A DNA stretch of 64,000 nt, from positions 2,542,001 through 2,606,000 of the forward strand of contig JAGPNK010000003.1 in assembly GCA_020746835.1 (NCBI GenBank), read 5' to 3'. Source of the stretch: Stachybotrys elegans. Taxonomy: Eukaryota > Ascomycota > Sordariomycetes > Hypocreales > Stachybotryaceae. The notes under the pieces were generated by a model. The model ran no database searches, had not been told where the DNA came from, and saw only the letters and a program-made list of their open reading frames with translations. Positions 21,657-31,682 of this stretch are shown here, one piece after another (position 1 is the first letter of the stretch; every line of letters starts with the position of its first letter). Made by a program: the position numbers and the translations under genes.

Positions 21657-22664
21657 ACAAAACCGGAAAAAAGGCAAGAAAGAAGGAAACGATGGAAAAG
21701 AAAGCAAATGGATGAATACGATGGCCATCCGTTTTGTTTTTTTTCAACGTGGGCTCTGCATGAGATTGCATTGGCGTGTACGGAGTTCCCGGGCGACGGA
21801 AACGCAAAAGAGGGGATGACGAATCGAGAGAACTGGAATGATTATCATGTAATTTACTCTTTTGCTTTTCATTTCGTGGGCATCATGGCGTGGATAGGAA
21901 ATGCGATTCTCTCTCTGAAGGAGTACGTCCCATTGATGCGAGACAAGCTCTCTCTCTCTCTTCTGTCTTCATCTGTTTCTTCATCTGTTCTGTGTGTCCC
22001 ATCCTGGCATCGACCGCACAAAAGTATCATGTCATGAAAAAGGGAGAATACCAGAATAAAAAGAGTAGTCATAGTAGAAATGAAGACGAAGAGAATAACG
22101 AAATCAAAAGTAGACATGAGATCAGACAGACGCCTTGTGGACATGGTTTCATACTCTCTCCCTCCAATTTTTCCTTTGTAATACCATAAGCTTTGCGTTT
22201 CGTCCAGACATCATGTTGGTCTGCCCAGTCATCATCCTGTCCAGTCTCTGTCAAACCGAAGAACGCGAAAAACAACCTTTTGTTCATTCCTTCCCCTTTC
22301 TCCAATGGGGGCCCGAATCTATCTCCTCCCGGCGCGGCTGTCTGATAATCTCGTGCTCTCCCCGCTCATCAGCGCTTCTAAAAAAAAACCCCATAGGCCC
22401 CGGCATTACAAGAAACAAGGAAGAACGGCACAGCAGAACAGATCAAACGCAGGTGAGGGGAGAGGGAGAGCCTGAGCTAGCCACGGGGAGGGAAAGGTAG
22501 CAATGACACATCACGTCGGACGGGCGTGGACGGGCAGCAATAGCTTGGGTATGTTCCCGCTGGGGGAAACATCGAGGAAGGGGAGAGATAGGCGGGAGAG
22601 TTGACATGTATGCTCCAGTCGCAGATGGAGCAGCGTCTACAGCCAACCTCAGATGGCTGAAGGC
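21657..22664. other. Convergent 3' region, SURF6/VPS74
   Basis: About 1 kb between stops of convergent genes. Low-complexity purine stretches and CT runs; no gene recognised. Confidence 0.5.
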
Positions 22665-23914
22665 TTATAGAAGGGAGTCGAGGCGGGTAAAGACATTGAG
22701 GCAGGCGGCAACAACCTCGAGCTGGAGCTCCTTGTCCTTGTTCTTGTTGATCTCCTATTACATGGATCGATTAGCATTTACACAACTGTGCTTGGGGTGC
22801 CTGGCATACCTCGGCAACAGCCTGTGGCAGGTTGGCGCCGATTCCGTTGCCCGTGGCCTTCTTTCCAAACGGCCACTGGCTATAGTCGGCGAGCAGCTCG
22901 TCGGTCTGGGCAAAGGCCCTCTCCCTGGCCTCGTGGCCCAGCGTGGAGAGGGCGTTCTCGAGGACGTTGGCGGCATATGCAGCGCAAACCATGGCGATGG
23001 TTCGCAGGTATCGGAAGTCGAGCGACTCGGGGAGGAATTGGCTGCTGTTGAGGACGACAGTTCGCTGGGTTAGGATGTTACGGACCCGGCGGCGGATCTC
23101 CTCCTTGGCGCCGCTATCGGTGACGGGGTGCGTGGCCATGTCGAAGAGCAGGAAGTTGCGCTTCTCGGTACGGAGGATGCCCTTGTCGACGAGGCCCTTT
23201 GCCAGGCGTTCGCGGACCTGCTTGAGCTGGTAACCAATCTTCATCAGGTTCCACGTCTCACCTGCACGAGCCAATTAGCACGAGTTAAAGGATCAGCTGT
23301 AGGGGGGGAGGGGGTAGATTTACCGCTCATGAGGTCGATCCAGGAGCTGACGCTCATCTTCTCGTTCTGCTTCATCAGCTTGAGGGCCTCGTCGAGGAGA
23401 ACCTCGCCGGTGAGGGTGTCGTCGATGACCTCGATGTTACGGTCAGCCAGAGGGAAGCGCCTCCTGGAGGCATCCTTTTCCATGCTGATGCGGCCACGGA
23501 AGGCGAGCTCGAGGACGATGCATCCTCGAAGAGCGTACGAGATGTTGTCGTTCCAGAAGGAGAGGTAGCCCTGGGGGGTTGGACGCATGTTAGCCACGAT
23601 GGGAAGCATAGGACGGCGGTGGACGGGGGCGAGAGAGTGGAGGAGAGCGACAGTACCTGCTTATCCTTGAGGCCGAGCAAAAGGACCTCCTCCATCATGG
23701 TGAGCTTGGGCTGCTTGCTGCGCTCGGCGCTCTCGCTGATGTCTCGAGGATCATAGGCAATCTTGTGGCCGTTCTCGCTGGCCTCGTAGCTCGTCTCGGG
23801 GGCGGTGTCCATGGCGCTGTTGGATCTCGTGGGGGTGCTGCTCTCGCCATCGGCATTGCCATTGCTGGCAGCGCCGGCGCCGCGACGTCGCGTCAACCCA
23901 GAGGACGTGGACAT
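22665..23914 (-). CDS. VPS74: VPS74/GOLPH3 Golgi phosphatidylinositol-4-phosphate effector
   Basis: Peripheral Golgi protein that binds PtdIns4P and packages glycosyltransferases into COPI vesicles. Four exons: 23914-23657, 23570-23324, 23261-22810 and 22754-22665; introns of 86, 62 and 55 nt; total 348 aa, close to yeast Vps74 (345). The GPP34 domain runs from about residue 70 to the C-terminus. PtdIns4P-site residues known from GOLPH3 are present: Trp92 and Arg101 in [16 protein letters not shown], and the VRERLAKGL segment carrying the second basic pair. [12 protein letters not shown] is also conserved. The N-terminal RRR (TRRRGAG, about residues 9-11) matches the coatomer-binding arginine cluster of the yeast protein. 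Residues 12-60 are variable and Ser/Thr-rich. Family assignment is firm. Confidence 0.96.
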
Positions 23915-25080
23915 TGCGGTGCTGTCGATGCCTCTTTATCTTGGTAGGGGCTCTTTTTTTTTTCTGTTGGCCTGTCGAAGGGGTGAGATTGGGATGCGGG
24001 TGGCGCGCCGAGGAATAGGATGGCGCAAGCTGGTGCGGCCCACGTCAGGGGAATGCGGATTGGACCTTGGTAGATGGGGGAAACGCTACTGCGACGTGCC
24101 ACCGGCCTGGAGAGGGGTGGGAAGCCAATGGACGAGAGGTAGGTGGTGATGTTGTTGCAGCAGACGAGTCGCCGATGAGGCTTTGGTATGCTACAGGTAT
24201 CGTAAATCTGGAGAGGCTCCACTCAAGGAGAGAGATTGGAGGTCCCTTGTCGGTTGCACTTGGCGTAGGTGATGGATAATAGGGAGCACCGCCTCACTAA
24301 CAAGGAGCAAGGGGGAGGGGTTAGCGAGGAAAAGGGATGCTGATAAGTAAAGTAGCGACTAATGTCGACTACCAAGTGACTACCAAGTGCTCTCACGCGA
24401 TGTCTATCGATGGGTAGGACAAAGTAGAGAGCAGCACGTCACAATCAATGAACAGACGAATAGATCCAAGGAACCAAGAAACCAAGGAGAGGAGAAATGG
24501 GAGCCTGGTCGCGTGGACCCCTTTGCTGCGGTAAGGTTGGATGGGATTCGTTTAGGTATCGTGTCGTATCAGGATACTCTCGTCTGTACATTATACATGA
24601 GGAATGCCTCTGGGCCAATTGCCGCCCAACCCACTGTCTGCGCCTGTACCAAGTCGCTACGGGGCGGATACGCAGGCTCTAACAGTGCGTGGCGCCCACT
24701 GCCAAAATTTGGAGTTAGAGTTGGGGTCCATGCTGTGTATCCAGCTTGCCAGTGACATGTGAGTAAGCGACAAAAAAAGAAAAAGAAAAAATCAAAAAAA
24801 TCAAAATCAAATCAGCCTCAACCGTTGTTGAGTACTTACATACCTGTAGCCACTTGTCTGAGCATTGATGCCTCTATTGTGGTACGAAACGGTCTATGCC
24901 ACACAGAAGGGTCCATTTACGTGCCTATCTAAATAGCTCGGGCACAGAGCATTTCGGGGTATCGGATCCACAGCGGAAGCCTGAAAGACAGAACAGCCAC
25001 CAACACAGACATCAACATTACGGAGAGTAACTGCATCTACCAGCAACACTATTGCATGTGACAAGTCCAAGCACAGACTC
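23915..25080. other. Intergenic, VPS74 promoter and 3' end of the membrane-protein gene
   Basis: Both flanking genes are on the minus strand. An A-rich stretch occurs at about 24768-24812. Nothing coding recognised. Confidence 0.45.
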
Positions 25081-26094
25081 TTAATTGCTGTTAGACTCCT
25101 TCCACAGCTCGTCGAAATTGACACCGCCCGCCTCAAAGAGATCCCGGATCTTCTGGGCCGCCGCCTCCTGCTTCTCCGGCCCAAACCCTCCAGGCTGCGT
25201 AGACTCAAACTGTACAATCTCGACCCAGCGGTAAAACAGGTCCTCCTTGCCCAGAGCCGTCAGGGCATCGCGGAACGCAAACACCTGCCTCCTCTTGGTG
25301 TCCTCCTCGACCGACGCACTGATGCCCAGGTCGTAGCAGAGCCACCCGTGGTCCTCGTGGTACATGAGAACGGCGTTCTTGAAGGCCTCCAGCGCAACCT
25401 CCTTCTTGTCCACCAATCGATGCGCGAGCACCATGGCGGCCCAGTCCAGATCCCACTGCCCATTCATGAGCAGATAGCCCGTCTTCTGCTCCTGCAGCAG
25501 GGGCGCCGTTGCCGTTTTGATGTACGTTGTCAGGATCTTGTGGCCATCTCCGTCCTCCAGGTAGTCGCCGATGACAGTGTCCCAGTCTCGGCTCCGGCGG
25601 ACGTAAATCTCCTTGTCTTGGAAGCCGACATTCCAGCGCCATCGTGTAGGGTTCCCGTGGCGCCGTCCCATGGTAAACTCAACCGGCCACGGCCACACAA
25701 AGACGAAGAGCAGAAAGTCGACCAGGAACACGGCGGTGCGCTTGGAAATCTCCCAGATTAACTCGGGCCAAGTCGATTGCTCGGCCGCGAATGTGATTGC
25801 GCTGGGCAGACCAAGGAACGGCTTCACCAGCTCCCAGTACCAGGGGATGATGGCATACATGCGCCACACGAAGAGCGCGGCGACGCCGACGTTCATGGCC
25901 ACGGGCACGAGGAATATCCGCCATTTAAAGGACGCCGGATGGCCGTCGATGTGGGTAACGTAGACATGCTTCTCGTCCAGCTGGTTTATGAAGGGCTCCA
26001 GCACTTCAGGAGGTTGCTTGAAAGGCGGAGGGGGCCCGTCTCTCTTCGACTTCTCCTTGGGTTTGAACCTCACGCTGCGCTTCGCCGGCGCCAT
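25081..26094 (-). CDS. Conserved fungal membrane protein, function unknown
   Basis: Single-exon protein of 337 aa that I do not recognise as a named family, though the composition and ordered domains look like a conserved gene. The N-terminus is basic and Pro-rich (KRSVRFKPKEKSKRDG). Two hydrophobic segments follow, at about 57-79 (FLVPVAMNVGVAALFVW) and 120-137 (AVFLVDFLLFVFVWPW). The remaining 195 residues are soluble, beginning with a Trp/Arg-rich patch (NPTRWRWNVGFQDKEIYVRR) and continuing as mixed helices. No catalytic signature is visible. It could be an organellar or ER membrane protein; location is inference. The ATG is divergent from the mitochondrial IF2 gene across about 430 bp, so they may share a promoter. 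Confidence 0.8.
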   Translation of the reverse strand: MAPAKRSVRFKPKEKSKRDGPPPPFKQPPEVLEPFINQLDEKHVYVTHIDGHPASFKWRIFLVPVAMNVGVAALFVWRMYAIIPWYWELVKPFLGLPSAITFAAEQSTWPELIWEISKRTAVFLVDFLLFVFVWPWPVEFTMGRRHGNPTRWRWNVGFQDKEIYVRRSRDWDTVIGDYLEDGDGHKILTTYIKTATAPLLQEQKTGYLLMNGQWDLDWAAMVLAHRLVDKKEVALEAFKNAVLMYHEDHGWLCYDLGISASVEEDTKRRQVFAFRDALTALGKEDLFYRWVEIVQFESTQPGGFGPEKQEAAAQKIRDLFEAGGVNFDELWKESNSN

Positions 26095-26524
26095 CCTCCC
26101 TGAAGACGTTGGGGTTGATGAAGAGCCTTATTGACGGCCTGCTGAATTGACTGTGGTGGTGACGTCTTGGCTGGGAGAGTTAGATGTTGAAGGAGCAAAG
26201 TAAGAACAAGCATACCTTCAAAGATTCTCAAAATCTATAGGATTGGTAAACCGATGTTGTCCACAAGTATCGTCGTGAAGTCGTTGTGCAATACAATGCT
26301 GACAATTTATTCTTTCGCTACGTGGTTTCGTTGCACATGTGGCTCAATTCTCAGTGGAGGGACACATCCGCCACAGGGGATGCAAGGGACCCAACAGCCC
26401 CATAATTCGACAAACCGATCGAGCGCCTTGAAGCTCCCATTGCTTTTTTAAGCATCCAGCAGCTTCTATCCAAATCACCAAAGAACCTGCGATCTGCCAA
26501 GGGTAGCCAGGAACACCTGCAGTG
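26095..26524. promoter_or_regulatory. Divergent promoter, membrane protein / mitochondrial IF2
   Basis: 430 bp separating two divergent start codons; no coding signal. Shared regulation is inferred from arrangement only. Confidence 0.4.
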
Positions 26525-29500
26525 ATGCTCAGATCTCGCGCCTGCAATGTGGGCATTTTCTCCTTTGCCATGTCTGAGAATTGGAGTTATACTGACCCGA
26601 TATACAGGAGCGCAGTACGTTCTACGTCTGCACTTTTTGCCGACACCAGTCCTCCGCGAGACCTCTGCGACATGGCAGCGCTTCGATACTGACGAGCTCG
26701 AGCCCAGGGGCGCTAGCAGCGCGCGCATCGGCCTCCAATCTGGGGAGACGTCTAGTCTCCACGACCTCGCCGCTCTACAATAGCAAGGACGGCTCCCCGT
26801 CGGGTGGCTTTCCCGGCAAGTCCTTTGGATCCGGTGGCTTTGGGTCGGGAGGGTTTGCATCAGGCTCCTTCGGTTCATTTACGTCGCGGTCAACTTCAAA
26901 CGGCGACTCTTCGAGCTCCAATCTTCTCGCGCATGAGCTCGAGGCCCGCCAGAGGACTGCCGCTGCCAAAGCGAACCGCCCAAACCCATCCGCCCCGAGG
27001 AAACAGGCCAACAGCGGTGATGACAGGTCTCAACAGTCCCAGCGACCTAGAAAGGGTCCAAATCACAATCAAGGGAACCGTGGGAAGAACGAGTCGACCC
27101 CCCGTCAAATAAATCAAGTCAAGGGAGAGCCAAATTTGAACAAAGGCTGGCGTAGCAAGGCACCACAAGAGACACCCGTGAGACTGGCCCAGGAGAAATC
27201 CAAGGCTGTCATGTCCGATATTCTCAAGCCCAAGTCCACGCCCCAGGACTCTGCCTTCAGTCCAGACTCGTCAAGCTCACAAGTCAAGACGGCTCCCGGG
27301 TCAAAATGGGGCGCATTCAGCCAAAAAGAAGTCCAACTGTCACAGGAAGAGACGATGACAAAACCTACGTCGATCTGGAGCGATTCTAGCCAAACGGCAA
27401 CTCAAACAAAAGAGCCAGCCCGTGGTCGCAAACAGGTCACCGAGACAGCCCCTACTTCGGCCCCAGGAGACTTTTGGGACGAGCTGGAGCAGCGAGTGGA
27501 TAAAAAAGTATCTGAGATGCAGGCGGCGGACAAAAAGGCGCGTGAAGAATCAGCAGCTCAACAGGTCGCGATTAAGAGTCGATGGGACGTGGAGCGTGAG
27601 AGAGGTTCAGACCGACAGTCCAAGAAAGCCAAGAAGGGCGGCCGCAATGATCGCAGGGACTCGGATCATGAGATGTCTGACAGGGATGTGGAGCGCTGGG
27701 AGAAGCAGCAGCAGCGGAAGGCAGAAAAAGAACAGCGAAGGCTGGAGGCCCTGCTGGAACCGCAAGCGATGCCCATCTTCATCCCGGAGTACATCAGCGT
27801 GGCCAATCTGGCAAACGCGCTCAAACAGCGGACCCGCACCTTTTTGACCGAGCTTGCACAGATGGGTTTCGAGGACGTCACCGTCGACACTGTCATGACG
27901 GGAGAGACTGCCGCATTGGTGGCTGCCGAGTATGGCTTCGAACCCACCGTCGACGACGGCTCGCTTCGGGATCTTAGGCCACGACCGCCTCCCGAAGATG
28001 CTTCTGCACTTCCAGTCTGCCCGCCCGTCGTGACCATCATGGGGCACGTCGATCACGGCAAAACCACCCTGCTCGACTGGTTGAGAAAGTCTTCGGTTGC
28101 CGCTCAAGAGCATGGTGGCATCACGCAGCACATTGGCGCCTTCATCGTCAAAATGTCATCGGGGAAGACAATCACATTCCTCGACACTCCTGGCCACGCG
28201 GCCTTCCTGTCAATGCGTCAAAGAGGAGCCAACGTGACCAACATTGTTGTGCTGGTGGTTGCTGCCGATGACAGTGTCATGCCTCAGACGCTCGAAGCTC
28301 TGCGACATGCCAGGGCAGCCAAGGTTCCCATCATTGTCGCCATCACCAAGGTCGATAAGGAGGATGCTCGTATCGACCAAGTCAAGGCGGACCTTGCCCG
28401 GCACCAGGTTGAGATTGAAGATTTCGGAGGTGACGTGCAGGTGGTCTGCGTCAGCGGCAAGACAGGCCAGGGCATGGGTGACCTGGAAGAGAATATTGTT
28501 ACCCTGGCCGAGATTCTTGACGTCCGCGCAGAGACGGACGGCATGGCCGAGGGTTGGATTCTCGAGTCCAACATCAAGCAGGACGGCCGAGCAGCCACGG
28601 TGCTGGTGAAGCGCGGCACCCTGCGGCTGGGCGATGTCATCGTTGCGGGCAAGACTTGGGGCAAGGTCCGGCTCATGCGCAATGAAGCCGGCATGGAGAT
28701 TGAAGAAGCCCCTCCCGGTACTCCTGTCGAGATTCTCGGCTGGCGGGACATACCGGCGGCAGGAGACCAGATCATCCAAGCACCCGACGAGGGCGCGGCC
28801 AAGACGGCAGTCGAGTATCGCCAAGAGATGGAGGAGCGCCAGGAACATGCCAAGCAAGTCGCGGAGCTGGAGCAGCGCCAGCGCGAAAAGGCTGCTGCTG
28901 AGGCCGCCGAAGCCGCCGACGAGGAGGAGGGCAACGGCGAGCCCGAGGTGCCTGGCATCAAGATGCAAAACGTCGTCGTCAAGGCTGATACCGGCGGATC
29001 CGTCGAGGCCATCTGCGGCGCCATCCAAGAACTCGGCAACAATGAGGTGCGGGCTAGGGTCCTTCGATCGTCGACGGGCCAGATTTTCGAGGCGGACATT
29101 GACCACGCTGCCGTGACCAACAGCATCATTCTCAACTTCCACAACCCCATCCAACCAAACATCAAGAGTCTAGCGGCGGCGGCCAAGGTCAAGATCCTGG
29201 ACCACACCGTCATCTACCACATGATTGACGACGTCAAGAACGCGCTGTCGGACCTGCTGCCGCCGCTCGTAAGTCACCGCGTCATCGGCGAGGCGGACGT
29301 TCTGCAAATCTTCCCCATCAACATCAAGAGGCGCGTCTTCCGGAACATTGCGGGCTGCAGGGTCAGAAACGGCACCATCAAGAAGTCGTCGTCCGTCAAG
29401 GTCATCCGCAAGGGCGAGGTTGTGTATGATGGTAAGAAGGACAATCCTTTCAGCCGTGCTGTGCTTGGTGGCTGCGCTTGCTAACTCGCATACAGGAAAA

Positions 29501-29647
29501 ATCGATACCCTCAAGCATGTCAAGAAGGACGTCAACGAGATGGGTAAAGGAACCGAGTGCGGTATTGGGCTGGCTGATTTTGAGGGCTTCAAGGTTGATG
29601 ACCAGATCCAGACCTACGAAGAAATTACGGAGAAGAGACACCTGTAA
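26525..29647 (+). CDS. IFM1: Mitochondrial translation initiation factor IF-2
   Basis: GTPase that brings initiator tRNA to the mitochondrial ribosome. Inferred exons: 26525-26548, 26608-29431 and 29496-29647, 999 aa. The last intron (29432-29495, GTAAGA...ACAG) is firm, as only its removal leads to the conserved ending KIDTLKHVKKDVNEMGKG. The first intron (26549-26607, CTGAC branch point, ATACAG) is less certain because its donor GTGGGC is weak. The N-terminus is Ser/Arg-rich (TSSSPGALAARASASNLGRR), as expected of a mitochondrial presequence, then a long low-complexity linker. The GTPase domain starts at about 485: G1 GHVDHGKTT (487-495), G3 DTPGHAAF, G4 as TKVD in place of NKxD, then SGKTGQG. 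EF-Tu-like domain II, an IF-2 domain 3 and domain IV follow. A coiled Glu/Arg/Ala segment separates domains II and III. Confidence 0.93.
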
Positions 29648-29872
29648 GATGGATGGATGTACGACGGGGGACTGTATACTACTGTACTATATGGGTGTTA
29701 GGATAGAAACTCACAGTCCTGGTAGAGCGACTGGCGGGTTATGTCACGATCTGTAAGCATAGCAAAAAGTACATACACATACAAGCTCCCTGCGACAATT
29801 GCCTAGCCCACTCCCTCTGTCACTTTTGTGTGATTTTTTTTCCTTTCTTTTCTTTTCTTTTTTATCATTATG

Positions 29873-31066
29873 CTACCATTTACTAGGTGCCGACACCACG
29901 TTGGAGGAGAACGTCCTCGTCGTGGTCGTGACGCGGCTGCGGTCCTTCTCCAGCTTGGCGAGGCCAATCTTGTCGGTGACGGGCGTGGCCTCGATGATGT
30001 TGTCAAACTCGTCGTCCTCGTTGTTGTCCGAGTCGGGCTCGACGTCTGAGGCGGGCTTGTACTGCTGCTGGGGGCGGGCGATGGTGGCGGGCTTCTTGCG
30101 GTCCTCGGGCTCCGGGTTGGAGAAGGTCTTGGAGGCGAGGACCTTGCGCCGGATCTCCTCCATGGCGGCGTCGTCGTCGCTGTCGTCGGATATTGCGTAC
30201 GGGTCCTTTTCCTCTTCTTCTTCTTCGTCTTCCTCGTCGCCGGGCTGGGTCTTTGCTGGCCGCTTGCCCAAATAGATGCCATCTACGCTACCTTCATCTT
30301 CATCATCATCTTCACCACTGTCTTCTTCTTCGTCGGAGGGTTCCAGAGGCCGATGGTTCGTGTTACCGCTAGTCCACATGTCGTCGTCACCCTCTTGCCG
30401 GCTCTCGGCGTACTCGCGATCCAGACGGTCCATCCACTCCTGCTCCGTCGCCTTGACGCTCGCCTCATCGGTGCAGGCAGCGTACTTCTTAAGCAGGCTG
30501 GAGTTGATGTCGAGGAACGACTGGCCGTAGGAGAAGGGCGCGAGGGCCTGCTCGGCCCAGTCCGGGTGGCCGCAGATGTAAAAGGCAGCGGCCAGGGCCT
30601 CGACGCAGTTCAGCCTCCAGGGCTTGCCGTAGTTGACGGTGTTGGCGGCGACGAGGTACGGCAGCAGCCTCTCGCACTTGCCGCCGACCTTGTTCCACTG
30701 GACCTCCTTGGTGCGAGCCCAGGAGCACTCGACGACGGCGGCGCCGTAGTGGTCCATGAGCTCGCGGTCGGCGGGGGAGATGACATGCTTGCCGTTGGGG
30801 GTGATGATGACGCCGTTGTGTCGCTGGCCCATGTGCAGCTCGCGCATGAGGCCCAGCTTCATGAGCTTCTTGCCGGAGCAGCGCTTGGGGTCGCAGTGGC
30901 CGAGGTCCCAGCACGCGGCCTTGAAGGCGGGACGAGAGGAAGACGACGTGGGGTTGCTGCCGTCGTCGCCATTGTCGGTTTGGCGGGGTTGTCGAGGCTT
31001 GGGAGGGCCGGTGCCGTGGCCAAACTTCTTGCCCTTGGGGTTGAAGTCCTTCTTGTGCCGCACCAT
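29873..31066 (-). CDS. TSR3: 18S rRNA aminocarboxypropyltransferase TSR3
   Basis: Cytoplasmic enzyme that transfers the 3-amino-3-carboxypropyl group from S-adenosylmethionine to the hypermodified pseudouridine of 18S rRNA late in 40S maturation. Single exon, 397 aa. The N-terminal metal-binding-like region includes CWDLGHCDPKRCSGKKL (about residues 52-68). The catalytic DUF367 core spans about 70-215, with SPADRELMDHYGAAVVECSW, then YLVAANTVNYGKPWRLNCVE and FSYGQSFLDINSSLLKKY. The last 180 residues are acidic and low-complexity (EEEDSGEDDDEDEG and an eight-residue Asp/Glu run), longer than in yeast and common in filamentous fungi. It is convergent with IF2 (225 bp) and divergent from the GGA gene (616 bp). 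Confidence 0.95.
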   Translation of the reverse strand: MVRHKKDFNPKGKKFGHGTGPPKPRQPRQTDNGDDGSNPTSSSSRPAFKAACWDLGHCDPKRCSGKKLMKLGLMRELHMGQRHNGVIITPNGKHVISPADRELMDHYGAAVVECSWARTKEVQWNKVGGKCERLLPYLVAANTVNYGKPWRLNCVEALAAAFYICGHPDWAEQALAPFSYGQSFLDINSSLLKKYAACTDEASVKATEQEWMDRLDREYAESRQEGDDDMWTSGNTNHRPLEPSDEEEDSGEDDDEDEGSVDGIYLGKRPAKTQPGDEEDEEEEEEKDPYAISDDSDDDAAMEEIRRKVLASKTFSNPEPEDRKKPATIARPQQQYKPASDVEPDSDNNEDDEFDNIIEATPVTDKIGLAKLEKDRSRVTTTTRTFSSNVVSAPSKW

Positions 31067-31682
31067 CTTGGGTTCTTGGGAAGCAGTACGGCGTCTATCT
31101 CTTCGGGGACCGGAGCGCCTGCTGGTGATATGGGATTAGTGGTGACGCTTTGAGCGGCTCAATCAATAATTTTTGTTAGGGCCGTTTGGAGGTTCCCTTA
31201 TCCGTATCGTCATATCACGATACCTGAGCCGTGCGGAAAGAACATGCGGCTGTGCCACACTTTGGCGGCGATGCAAGTATACGCAAGTACCGCAGCATCC
31301 CACCATGTCTGCTCTGTTCCGTCTGTGTTCAACTGAAGCACTCCACTATAAGCGGACGCCCCGCCAATCCGTGCACCACCAAAGCAGCACCACCGCCACA
31401 AGCTCCGCTCTCTGCCAGCCAACCTGGCCTCCCCATCACGACGATTACTTACTTGGACTGTCCAGTCTTATCCATGTGCGCCTATCGAGCTCCCGGCTCT
31501 AGCTTCGGCTTCCTACACTGAGCCCAATTGCCCGTCCTCGGCATCTCGACGCTCGGCGGGCTGACATAGTCCCCGTCTTCTTTTTGTCCCAGAATACCTT
31601 CCCCTCACGCTCGGCATCGACTCGCCCTTCGCTCCTCTACTGCCCGACCTCCCGTCCCCGAGGCAGACGCACAACAGCCGCC
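31067..31682. promoter_or_regulatory. Divergent promoter, TSR3 / GGA
   Basis: 616 bp between divergent start codons. The part nearest the GGA start is C/T-rich, as in many fungal 5' UTRs. No gene seen. Confidence 0.45.

Noticed and set aside
28210..29213. Two minus-strand open frames of over 300 codons opposite mitochondrial IF2
   Set aside because: Both overlap the conserved GTPase-coding sequence and have no recognisable features.
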